Both the position numbers and the translations under genes were made by a program. Shown one piece after another: positions 15,775 through 23,664 of a stretch of 51,036 nucleotides of DNA. Position 1 is the stretch's first letter. The number at the start of each line of letters is the position of its first letter. Source of the DNA: CAZYHS01 sp964647545 (GTDB lineage Bacteria > UBA10199 > GCA-002796325 > 1-14-0-20-49-13); NCBI GenBank assembly GCA_964647545.1, contig CAZYHS010000014.1:1-51036 (forward strand). Direction: 5' to 3'. The notes below the pieces were generated by a model. That model did not search any database, was not told the origin of the DNA, and saw only the letters and a program-made list of their open reading frames with translations.

Positions 15775-15846
15775 AGGCGCGGGTGGGAGTCGAACCCACT
15801 CGTATCGGTTTTGCAGACCGAAGCATTCCCACTTTGCTACCGCGCC
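15775..15846 (-). tRNA. tRNA-Cys (anticodon GCA)
   Basis: 72 nt without encoded CCA. Acceptor GGCGCGG/CCGCGCC with U discriminator, anticodon stem TCGGT/ACCGA around loop CTGCAAA (anticodon GCA), and T-arm TTCGACT loop. The U73 discriminator and overall form match bacterial tRNA-Cys. The CCA must be added by the nucleotidyltransferase encoded at 48541-49899. Confidence 0.96.
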
Positions 15847-15888
15847 TTAAATTAAATTTTAAAAAAGCATCCTTTGGAAGGCCGAAAG

Positions 15889-15917
15889 CTTCTAAACAAT
15901 GCCGCCCAAACTGTCAA
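15889..15917 (-). promoter_or_regulatory. Promoter of the tRNA-Cys/tRNA-Leu unit
   Basis: Perfect TTGACA (15917..15912), 17-bp spacer, TAGAAG (15894..15889, four matches). The expected start is about 35 nt before tRNA-Cys. Well placed and on the correct strand. Confidence 0.7.
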
Positions 15918-15961
15918 GCCCGATTTGTCCCGTTACTAGCGCCCTTACGGTCACAGCCACC

Positions 15962-16864
15962 CTACGCCCGCGGGTGAAATTTTTTGTAGATTTCTTTCAG
16001 GTGAGTCGTGTTGACGTGCGTGTAAATTTGCGTCGTCGAAATGTCGGAATGCCCCAGCATTGTCTGCACGCTTCTTAGATCGGCGCCCCGCTCTATCAGA
16101 TGTGTCGCGAACGAATGTCTGAGAGTGTGCGGAGAGACGTGCCGTTTGATCATAGCTTTTTTCACAAGCGCCGAAATAATGTTCCACAACTGCTGGCGTG
16201 ACAGTTTATCTCCGTTGCGCGAAAGAAATAGCTGGTCTGGAGATGAATGTTTCGCAAGAAGCGGCCTTACTGTTTCAATGTATTCGCGCAAAATTTTCGC
16301 AGCGACTTTACCGATAGGAACCAGCCGCTCCTTCGACCCCTTCCCCATCGTCGTTAAAAATGTCTGGTCAAATTCTGTGGTGCCGAGCGTCACTTGAGTG
16401 AGCGGCAGATTTACAACTTCGGAAGCTCTAAGACCGGTCGCATACATAAGCTGCAAAATAGTGAAGTCGCGAAAACCGAGCGTCGCCTTGAGGTCCGGCG
16501 CGGCAAGCAACCTCTCAACTTCGTCAAGAGTCATTACCTCCGGCAACTTCTTCCATTTTTTAGGAAATTCTATCTTGGCGGTCGGGTCATCTTTGATTAT
16601 CTTTTCGCGCCTTAAAAAATTAAAAAAACCGCGGAAACTCACCAGATGTCTCGACACCGAGCGGCTGTCCATGCCGTTTTTGTGCAGATCGACGAGGCAT
16701 GCCAAAACGTGCAATTCGCCGACACCGGAGACATTTGTCACGCCCATCTTTTCAAAAAAATCTGCCATGCGCCGCAAATCGTGAGCGTAAGCCGAGACTG
16801 TGTTAGCGGCTAACCGCTTCTCAATGCGGATGTAATTTATATAGAGGTCGATCTGTGAATTCAC
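15962..16864 (-). CDS. xerD: Tyrosine recombinase XerD
   Basis: Site-specific recombinase that resolves chromosome dimers at dif together with XerC. The 300-residue length, N-terminal SAM-like domain (NTVSAYAHDLRRM) and C-terminal catalytic domain are typical. All catalytic residues are visible: Arg in GLRASEVVNL, Lys in MGKGSKERLVPI, His/Arg in HTLRHSFATHL, His in LGHSDISTTQIYTHV, and the nucleophile Tyr in the same segment. GTG start with AAAAGGGCGG upstream. It follows prfB by 12 nt and is the last gene of that operon. It is a housekeeping Xer rather than an integron or phage integrase, judged by length and context. Confidence 0.92.
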   Translation of the reverse strand: MNSQIDLYINYIRIEKRLAANTVSAYAHDLRRMADFFEKMGVTNVSGVGELHVLACLVDLHKNGMDSRSVSRHLVSFRGFFNFLRREKIIKDDPTAKIEFPKKWKKLPEVMTLDEVERLLAAPDLKATLGFRDFTILQLMYATGLRASEVVNLPLTQVTLGTTEFDQTFLTTMGKGSKERLVPIGKVAAKILREYIETVRPLLAKHSSPDQLFLSRNGDKLSRQQLWNIISALVKKAMIKRHVSPHTLRHSFATHLIERGADLRSVQTMLGHSDISTTQIYTHVNTTHLKEIYKKFHPRA

Positions 16865-16876
16865 AAGCCGCCCTTT

Positions 16877-17975
16877 TTATTTTTGCAGCAAAAATGCGCG
16901 AATAAATCCGTCGAGCTCGCCGTCCATCACCGAGTCAATTTTCCCGACCTCAAAGCTCGTACGATGATCTTTCACCATCTGGTACGGCTGAAAAACATAC
17001 GACCTTATCTGAGAACCCCACGCGATGTCGGATTTTTGTGCCTCGACCGCATCGCGTTCGGCGCGTTTTTTGTCCATTTCAAGATCATAGAGTTTCGCTT
17101 TAAGAATTCTCATTGCCGTCGCACGGTTTTGGTGCTGGCTTCTTTCGGTCTGCGAGGCAACAACTATTCCGCTTGGAATGTGCGTGAGCCTTACCGCCGA
17201 ATCTGTCTTATTGACCTTCTGACCGCCGGCGCCCCCCGATCTGAAGGTGTCGATCCTTAAGTCTTCTTCCTTCACGACAATTTCGATGTCGTCTTCGATG
17301 TCCGGCAAAACAAATACCGCGCAAAAACTTGTGTGGCGTCTTTTGTTTGCGTCGAACGGAGAGATTCGAACAAGCCTGTGTACACCGTTTTCGGCCTTGA
17401 GATATCCGTAAGCATAGGCACCGCTAATAGTCACGGTGACACTTCTAAAACCGGCGCCGTCGCCTGCGGTAAAATCGACGACATCGTTCTTGTAGCCGTG
17501 AGCGTCGGCCCATCGACGATACATGCGAAGCAGCATTTCGGCCCAGTCACAAGCTTCGGTTCCACCGGCTCCGGCGTTGATCTGCAAAATAGCGCTGGCC
17601 GAATCGTTCTTGCCTGAGAGCATCTGCCTGAACTCGACATCCCCGAGTAGTTTTTCAAGACGCAAAAGATGTTCGCCGGCCTCATTTAGCAGCTCTGCCT
17701 CTCCGGCGTCAGTTGTAAGTTCAATGACCGCGGCAATGTCGGCTTCAAGTCTGAGCATCTCGTCCCAAGTGGCCATCTCCGACTTTAATGAATCGAGCTC
17801 TTTAAGAATTGTTTTGGCCTTTGCCTGATCGTTCCAAAAATCGGCCGAGTGCGAAATTTCTTCCGACCTTGCTATATCTTTTCTCTTTTTATCGAGGTCA
17901 AAGATGCCCCCTTAGCTCTTTGAGCTTGTTGGATGCATCTTCAAAACGCGATTTGACTTCGTTCAAAGTTATCAT
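16877..17975 (-). CDS. prfB: Peptide chain release factor 2, expressed by programmed +1 frameshift
   Basis: Terminates translation at UGA/UAA. The long in-frame part (16877-17776 and upstream) has the SPF stop-recognition tripeptide in RISPFDANKRR and the GGQ hydrolysis motif in RSGGAGGQKVNKTDS. The start is the ATG at 17975, which opens a 25-codon leader ORF ending CAT CTT TGA C. Shifting +1 at CTT continues D-L-D-K-K-R-K-D directly into the main frame and gives exactly 365 residues, the normal RF2 length. AGGTG lies at suitable distance before the ATG, which overlaps the lnt stop by 4 nt. The shift is the known autoregulatory circuit: low RF2 favours the shift over termination. Confidence 0.96.
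17897..17912 (-). promoter_or_regulatory. prfB programmed +1 frameshift site
   Basis: AGG GGG CAT CTT TGA C: an internal SD-like AGGGGG three nucleotides before the slippery CTT, in-frame UGA as codon 26, and a following C that weakens termination. The arrangement matches the classical E. coli site codon for codon except CAT for TAT. Confidence 0.95.
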
Positions 17976-19555
17976 AGCTTGCACCTGCAAATTCCTTTCT
18001 TTCTCATTATCACCATAATTATCAACAATGCCGACACGACCAGACTCGCCCATGCAAAAACATCGCCGGTCAATGTGTAAACACTCTTTTCGCTTCTCAA
18101 GCCTGCATTAGCTACGATTAGCCCGTCTTCGAACAAGCCGGTCGACGACATGACCTTTCCGGACGGATCGATAACCGCTGAAATGCCCGTATTTGCCGAT
18201 CTCACCAGCCAGCGTCTATTTTCCACCGCGCGAAATACCGAAAGAGCCAGATGCTGATACGCCGCGCTTGTGTTGCCGTACCACGCGTCGTTTGTGACCA
18301 CGGTCAGGATATTCGCCCCCAGCGCGGTCTGTTTTCTTGCGATGTAGGGGAATAGATCTTCGTAACAGATAAGTCCGCCGATCTGGAACTGATCGGTAAA
18401 GAGAGGCTCAAAAGATCTCCCGTGCTCAAAATTTCCGACCGGCGCTACGAGCTTTCTCGCAAAGAAAAGCAATTTTTTATACGGAACATATTCGCCGAAC
18501 GGCACCAGATGAACCTTACTGTATTTGCCCAGCAAAGCGCCGCTCTTATCGGCAAGATACATGCTGTTAAAAAATACGGGGGGATTTCCCTCGTGAGACG
18601 GAATGCCGGTCAATGCCCCGAATAAAAGATAGACATCTTTTGCGCTTTTAAAGCCGTCAAGGCCAAGAGTTGAAACCGGCATCGATGCCGCACTTTCGGG
18701 GATGATAAAAGGATAGCTTGCCTCGGGCCAGATCATAAGATCGACTCCGGAACCGGAAAGCATTTTGGTCAAACGAATTAGAGGCGAAAGCTGCTCGTGC
18801 TCAAGACCTTCGCGCCATTTGACCTCCTGCGGAATGTTCCCTTGCACCGATGCAACTCGGATCTTAATTTCATCGGCCTGTTGAATCCCAACTTGTGTCA
18901 CTCTGAAATATCCGTAACCGGCGTTGAGAATAAAGAGCGCCATCGTAACAACGGTCAACATTCTGCTAAGTTTTTCGCCGCCGTTTATCCGGTCGATTGA
19001 AGCAAGAGCTTCGGAGATCCAGACGTTGAAAAGTATCATCAGGAACATCAGCCCCCAGATGCCCAAAAGATCGACGCTTTGAATGATAGGCAGATAACTA
19101 AACTGCGTGTTGGTTATGTTGCCCCACGGAAAACCGTTCGCAGGAAAATAGTGGCGCAAAAATTCAATTGCGACCCATAGCACCGGAAGAGTCCAACAGC
19201 GTTTAACGCCTGCACGCTCTTCGATAAGCGCGGCAAAAAGCGGGGCAAGGGCTATGAACGCCCCGAGAATAATCATGAGAAGTAAAAGCATCGAAATGCT
19301 GGTGACGGCGGAAAGCCCGCCATAGACGGTCAATGCGGGATAAAGCCAGAAAAGAGATATCAGATACCAAACGACGGCCGAAAAAAAGGTCAGCACGAAT
19401 GCCCTGCGCCACGAAGCGTGTCTTATCGCGAACAAAAGAGGGACAAGCGCAAACCATGCTATAAAGCCGAGATCTGGCATCACGACAGAACCGAATCTAG
19501 CCGGAAAGGATATCCCCATCAACACGCCGCTTATTAAAGATAATAAGATGTTCAT
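17972..19555 (-). CDS. lnt: Apolipoprotein N-acyltransferase
   Basis: Inner-membrane enzyme adding the third acyl chain to lipoproteins, needed for their transport to the outer membrane in Gram-negatives. The 527-residue protein has an N-terminal block of about seven hydrophobic helices, including ANGFPWGNI, then a nitrilase-like periplasmic domain with the catalytic triad in IWPEASYPF (Glu), YSKVHLVPFGEYVPY (Lys) and GGLICYEDLFP (Cys). A last helix and short basic tail follow. It overlaps prfB by 4 nt and follows ybeY by about 16 nt; phoH-ybeY-lnt proximity is common in proteobacteria. Confidence 0.95.
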   Translation of the reverse strand: MNILLSLISGVLMGISFPARFGSVVMPDLGFIAWFALVPLLFAIRHASWRRAFVLTFFSAVVWYLISLFWLYPALTVYGGLSAVTSISMLLLLMIILGAFIALAPLFAALIEERAGVKRCWTLPVLWVAIEFLRHYFPANGFPWGNITNTQFSYLPIIQSVDLLGIWGLMFLMILFNVWISEALASIDRINGGEKLSRMLTVVTMALFILNAGYGYFRVTQVGIQQADEIKIRVASVQGNIPQEVKWREGLEHEQLSPLIRLTKMLSGSGVDLMIWPEASYPFIIPESAASMPVSTLGLDGFKSAKDVYLLFGALTGIPSHEGNPPVFFNSMYLADKSGALLGKYSKVHLVPFGEYVPYKKLLFFARKLVAPVGNFEHGRSFEPLFTDQFQIGGLICYEDLFPYIARKQTALGANILTVVTNDAWYGNTSAAYQHLALSVFRAVENRRWLVRSANTGISAVIDPSGKVMSSTGLFEDGLIVANAGLRSEKSVYTLTGDVFAWASLVVSALLIIMVIMRKKGICRCKL

Positions 19556-19571
19556 ATTTTCTTTCGATATA

Positions 19572-19880
19572 TTACAAACACGAAATTAAAAGTTCCCATT
19601 CGCGTTCGCGCATCGCGATAAATGAAGTTCTATCGCAATCGTCATAGCCTTCAATGTGAGCGGTCCCGTGCACGGCAAGTCGTTTAAGTTCGAGTCCGAG
19701 AGGAACTCCTCTAGCCTTCGCCTGACGCCGCGCAGTGTCTATCGAAATATAAATCTCCCCGCGAGGGTCGGCGCCACGGCCTAAATCAAAAGCGATGACA
19801 TCTGTCGATTTGTCGATGCCGAACCATCTTTTTTTCATGCGTCTGATCTCTGAATCGCTGACAATTACAATGTCGATCAT
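19572..19880 (-). CDS. ybeY: Endoribonuclease YbeY, short form with altered zinc motif
   Basis: YbeY is a zinc-dependent RNase acting in 16S rRNA 3'-end maturation and ribosome quality control. Family features are STDVIAFDL, GEIYISIDTARRQA, and HGTAHIEGYDD. The canonical zinc motif is HGxLHLxGYDH; here the third His is Asp, and the protein (102 residues) is shorter than the usual ~150, missing most of the N-terminal strand/helix region. GAGGAG lies before the ATG, which overlaps the pgpH-like stop by 4 nt. Context between phoH, pgpH and lnt supports the assignment; activity is uncertain. Confidence 0.85.
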   Translation of the reverse strand: MIDIVIVSDSEIRRMKKRWFGIDKSTDVIAFDLGRGADPRGEIYISIDTARRQAKARGVPLGLELKRLAVHGTAHIEGYDDCDRTSFIAMREREWELLISCL

Positions 19881-22168
19881 TTGCTCTCCTCGGAGGCCGC
19901 GAAGGCCTCCCTTGGATATTCAATTCGCTGATGATAGATGCCCATTAAAATCTTGGTGAACGATGCGGCGATATCGTGAAGATTGCGTAGCGTCAGATCG
20001 CATTCGTCCAGCTGGGCCTCGACAAAGCTCGAGTTGATAACATCCTCGACCATCTGCTGTATTCTCGATGGGCTCTTTTCCTTCAGCGATCTAACGGCCG
20101 CCTCGACAGAATCTGCCAAGAGCAGAATGCCGGCTTCACGAGTCTGAGGTTTTGGACCTGCGTATCTGAAATCTTTTTCATCTATCTTAACATCGGAACC
20201 CGAAGCGATAAGTCCTTTCGCTTTTTCATAGAAGAAGCTTATCATCTTGGTGCCGTGATGCTGAACTATCATGTCGGAAATTCTCTTCGGGATCTTGTAC
20301 TGCTGCGCAAGTTCTAAACCGTCCTTCACATGCGATGAAATTATCAAGGCCGACATGTTCGGCGAAAGCTTGTCATGGCGAGATTCGCAATCTGTGGTAT
20401 TTTCCACAAAATAGAGCGGTTTGCGTATCTTTCCGATGTCGTGATAATACGCGGCGACTCTCACCAGCAGAGGATTTGCGCCGATAGCCTCGCTAGCGGC
20501 CTCGGCAAGAATCCCGACCAGATGAGAATGATGATAGGTCCCGGGAGCCCGTATCACAAGCTCGCGCAACAGAGGATGGTTAAGATTGGCAAGTTCAAGC
20601 AACTTGATATCGGTTGTGTAACCAAACACGTATTCTGCAAGAGGCGTGATAATTGTTACCAAAAAGGCACAGAAGAATCCTCCCGCCGCCGCAAAAAGAA
20701 CGTACCAGACAAAATTTATAAAAGTTATGGATACGGTGAGCGAAGCAGCTTCAACCAGCTGAAAACCGACCGCGGCGAGCGCACCTACTGCGGCTGTGTA
20801 TGCACCGGCCTTAATAATGGCCGAGCGTTTATCTGCGTAAGCGATAGACGCGGCGGCTGCGATGCTTGTAACAAGAATAAATCCGGTGAAACTGGCGTGC
20901 CCGCTCACCATAACTCCGGAAAAGATCGAAATCGGTATCATAAAAACAAGCGCGGTTTCGGAATTAAGAATGAACCTAACTATCATGGCAGCGGCTGCAA
21001 CCGGCATGGCGTAATAAAAAGCAATCAAAGGAATTTCCATACCGATGGCGTTAAAGATGACCCTCGAAAGCCCAAGCCCTATCCTTAAAAGAACGATAGT
21101 AGAAATCATGACGGAGCCCATAAAATAGAGATCTGTCCGAGACACCGCGAACTTCTTAATGTAGCGCTCGCCGAAATAAAAGCATGAGACCATCACAAGC
21201 CCAACAAGAATTATCGAGCCAAGCATGCGAAACGGCGTCGATGCTTTTTCTTTTTCGCGTCTAATTCCCTCCAGTAAAATCACGTGACGAGGCTCGTATC
21301 TTAATCCGCCGCGAATGATCATTTCACCATCTTCGACCTTTATCACAACGTTGTTCACGCCTGCCTCGGCCTTCTTTTTTCTGGCTTCGCTAGCCTGCAT
21401 GTCAAAGGAGACGTTCGACTGAAGCATCTCGGAGGCAAAAAGGGCCTCCGGCAAAACCACACCTTTTTGGTTCTTGTGGCTATCCAGAAGTCTTTTTCTG
21501 GCATCATCCAACGTGGAAAGATTTGATATCTCTTTCTGACTTAACGCGCGTTCGTTGCCGGCGACATCAATAAGCGATATTCCCCTTGTCCTGTCGGCCT
21601 GAGTCAGAGCCGTTTCGGCGATAACCATCTTGGAGAGAGCCGAGGTTATCAGCTGCTCTGTTTCGGATACAAATTGCGCCGAAAAATCAGATTTAAGCGC
21701 CACATCCCAAGCTTGGTCGCTAATCGCCGTGTTAAGATCGGCCTCAAATTCCTTGCGCAATGCGTCCGGAGCCTGACCCGCAGAGACACGTTCACGCATT
21801 TTAGTGAACGCCGCCGTCAGCACTCCCCCTATTTTCTTTGAAAGCTCTGGATCAAAGGCATAGACGCTTGGGACAACGGCAAGAGCGCTCTCCTTGAACT
21901 TGCCGGTCGCCTCGGTGTCGATAATTTCGTAGGCGCGGTCGGCCCTGATGTCGTGCTGTGCGATTGAGCCGACAACTATTTGTCTGGGGATACGCGACAC
22001 CGAAAGTGTCATCACGCAGGTAATGACGATGCACAGCACCGCAAAAGCAAGCCAGCCGAAGAACGGGCTGCCGACAAAAGTTCTCCAAGCCGCAAAGTCC
22101 GAAATGCTCACCCTGCCGAAAACATCGCCGAAAGTTCTGTGTGCTCTTTTATCTCGTTGCATCTTCAT
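19877..22168 (-). CDS. 7TM-HD (PgpH-type) membrane protein, probable cyclic-di-AMP phosphodiesterase
   Basis: An N-terminal membrane helix (about residues 28-50) is followed by a ~250-residue extracytoplasmic 7TMR-HDED-type domain, seven hydrophobic helices, and a cytoplasmic HD domain with HHSHLVGILAEAASEAIG and YYHDIGKIRKP. This is the PgpH layout; characterised members hydrolyse c-di-AMP. The start is taken as the ATG at 22168 with AAGG about 7 nt before it, giving 763 residues, rather than the TTG at 22183 without a ribosome site. It overlaps the end of phoH by 20 nt and ybeY by 4 nt. Whether this organism makes c-di-AMP cannot be told from the window. Confidence 0.87.
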   Translation of the reverse strand: MKMQRDKRAHRTFGDVFGRVSISDFAAWRTFVGSPFFGWLAFAVLCIVITCVMTLSVSRIPRQIVVGSIAQHDIRADRAYEIIDTEATGKFKESALAVVPSVYAFDPELSKKIGGVLTAAFTKMRERVSAGQAPDALRKEFEADLNTAISDQAWDVALKSDFSAQFVSETEQLITSALSKMVIAETALTQADRTRGISLIDVAGNERALSQKEISNLSTLDDARKRLLDSHKNQKGVVLPEALFASEMLQSNVSFDMQASEARKKKAEAGVNNVVIKVEDGEMIIRGGLRYEPRHVILLEGIRREKEKASTPFRMLGSIILVGLVMVSCFYFGERYIKKFAVSRTDLYFMGSVMISTIVLLRIGLGLSRVIFNAIGMEIPLIAFYYAMPVAAAAMIVRFILNSETALVFMIPISIFSGVMVSGHASFTGFILVTSIAAAASIAYADKRSAIIKAGAYTAAVGALAAVGFQLVEAASLTVSITFINFVWYVLFAAAGGFFCAFLVTIITPLAEYVFGYTTDIKLLELANLNHPLLRELVIRAPGTYHHSHLVGILAEAASEAIGANPLLVRVAAYYHDIGKIRKPLYFVENTTDCESRHDKLSPNMSALIISSHVKDGLELAQQYKIPKRISDMIVQHHGTKMISFFYEKAKGLIASGSDVKIDEKDFRYAGPKPQTREAGILLLADSVEAAVRSLKEKSPSRIQQMVEDVINSSFVEAQLDECDLTLRNLHDIAASFTKILMGIYHQRIEYPREAFAASEESK

Positions 22169-23120
22169 CGTATGCCTTGACAATCGCTTGTACCAGAGGG
22201 TGGCGAACTATGTCGGCCTCCCCAAGAGACTGAAACGATATGCCGGGCACCTTTTTTAAGATTCTCATTGCCTCGACCGCCCCCGAACTCGTACCGCGCG
22301 GAAGATCGATCTGTGTAACGTCGGCGGTAATAATCGCCTTCGAATTAAATCCAAGCCTTGTAAGAAACATCTTCATCTGTTCGGGCGTGCAATTCTGTCC
22401 TTCGTCGAGAATGACAAAGGCGTTGTTCAAAGTTCTGCCGCGCATGAAGGCAAGAGGCGCAACTTCGATGCGGCCGTCGTCTATCATGCGGCGTGCCTGT
22501 TCAATATCCATCATATCGTGCAAGGCATCGTAGAGAGGTCTAAGATACGGATTCACTTTTTCCTGCATATTCCCCGGAAGAAAACCGAGCTTCTCTCCGG
22601 CCTCGACCGCGGGGCGTGTAAGAATAATTCTCTCGAACTCCCTGCGCAGCAATGCCTTAACGGCGGCCGCCATCGCAAGAAAGGTTTTCCCTGTTCCGGC
22701 CGGACCGAACCCGAACACCATGTCATGACTATTGATGGCTTCAAGATAACTCTTTTGACCGACCGTCCTTGGGCTTATCACATGCCCTTTGTATGAAACT
22801 ATTGCCGAACCGAAATAGAGCTCGGTGACCGAGGCTTTTCTATCGCCCGAGATAATTGTAATTGCCTGTTCAACCGTTTTTACCTCGACGTGAACGCCGC
22901 GTTTTAAAAGAGCATACAGTTCATGAAGAATCTTGGCGCCGAGCTCGGCTTCGACGGCATGAGAGCCGATAACCTTCATGCGGTTGCCGCGCACAAGGAT
23001 CGTTACTCCGCACGCCTCTTCTATCATCTTAATGTGTATGTCATGCACACCAAGCAGCCGTTTTACAAGTTCGTGTGAATCAAAATTAAGCGGCAGCTCG
23101 CATGATTTCTTATTTTTCAT
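22149..23120 (-). CDS. phoH: PhoH family ATPase
   Basis: P-loop NTPase related to the N-terminal half of SF1 helicases and probably linked to RNA metabolism with YbeY. Visible motifs are Walker A GPAGTGKTFLA, TRPAVEAGEKLGFLPG, VILDEGQNCTPEQMK (Walker B) and RGTSSGAVEAM, behind an N-terminal KH-like segment (GVTILVRGNRMKVIG). The start is the ATG at 23120 (323 residues), which gives the normal N-terminus and has AGAAGG upstream; the upstream in-frame ATG at 23189 lies inside the previous gene. It begins 7 nt after that gene's stop. Confidence 0.93.
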   Translation of the reverse strand: MKNKKSCELPLNFDSHELVKRLLGVHDIHIKMIEEACGVTILVRGNRMKVIGSHAVEAELGAKILHELYALLKRGVHVEVKTVEQAITIISGDRKASVTELYFGSAIVSYKGHVISPRTVGQKSYLEAINSHDMVFGFGPAGTGKTFLAMAAAVKALLRREFERIILTRPAVEAGEKLGFLPGNMQEKVNPYLRPLYDALHDMMDIEQARRMIDDGRIEVAPLAFMRGRTLNNAFVILDEGQNCTPEQMKMFLTRLGFNSKAIITADVTQIDLPRGTSSGAVEAMRILKKVPGISFQSLGEADIVRHPLVQAIVKAYDEDATR

Positions 23121-23127
23121 GAGAGTT

Positions 23128-23595
23128 CTACCTTCTCTGTCTGGGAGCGGGTCTCTGTTGCTGCTGTACATCGGCGGCCGGATTCTCACCCATTACCTGA
23201 ACAACGACCTCGCGCCGCAACGATCTCTCTTCAAAGTCGATAAGATATATTTCGTCGTAGGGATCAAATAGCGGTTTGCCGTCCGCAAACGGTATCGCAA
23301 CAGACCTGCCGAAAACCGCCGACTGCACGCGTGCGGAGAGCTTTACCTTCTCCTTGCGCATATTTTCGCCCTCTCGCCCCTCTCCGATAAAAAGGCCGGT
23401 CGCAAGTTTTAGCTCGTCGATAATGCCGCTGGACTCTTCGATGACCGTCAGGGCGGCCCCGCCTTTCGGCACAAGAACCGTGGCAAGTCCGTTAGCGGCG
23501 CGGCTGTCTCGAATGGCAAATTTCACTTCGCTGGTAACCTTGATGAAGTCGGTTTGAGCGGTTGTGTTAAGATAAAACCGTTTAAAAAATATCAT
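23128..23595 (-). CDS. YjbQ/UPF0047-like protein lacking the usual histidines
   Basis: 155 residues. The order DFIKVTSEVKFAI, GLATVLVPKGGAALTVIE, SAVFGRSVAIPFADGKP and YLIDFEERSLRREVVVQVMGE follows the YjbQ (UPF0047, TIGR00149) fold, whose members include proteins reported with weak thiamine-phosphate synthase activity. Where the family has HTTA, this protein has KGGA, and it contains no histidine at all, so the usual His site is lost. A Gln/Pro/Arg-rich tail (about 140-155) is unusual. It heads the phoH-pgpH-ybeY-lnt-prfB-xerD operon. It has no SD; a promoter ends 10 nt before the ATG. Confidence 0.72.
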   Translation of the reverse strand: MIFFKRFYLNTTAQTDFIKVTSEVKFAIRDSRAANGLATVLVPKGGAALTVIEESSGIIDELKLATGLFIGEGREGENMRKEKVKLSARVQSAVFGRSVAIPFADGKPLFDPYDEIYLIDFEERSLRREVVVQVMGENPAADVQQQQRPAPRQRR

Positions 23596-23605
23596 TGTTT
23601 GCGGA

Positions 23606-23634
23606 TATTTAGACTAATTTCCCGCGATTGGCAA
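23606..23634 (-). promoter_or_regulatory. Candidate leaderless promoter of the yjbQ-phoH-lnt-prfB operon
   Basis: TTGCCA (23634..23629), 17-bp spacer, TAAATA (23611..23606), then ten nt to the ATG at 23595. There is no SD in between, so the transcript probably starts at or a few nucleotides before the ATG. Confidence 0.5.
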
Positions 23635-23664
23635 GAGGTTAAAGAGCAACGATTGTTGGAGATT

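Noticed and set aside
15962..16864. Phage or integron integrase next to tRNA genes
   Set aside because: Length, motifs and operon position after prfB fit housekeeping XerD; no other mobile-element genes are present.
20375..21088. 237-codon + strand frame opposite the pgpH-like gene
   Set aside because: Low-complexity basic composition and full overlap with a recognised HD-domain gene on the other strand.
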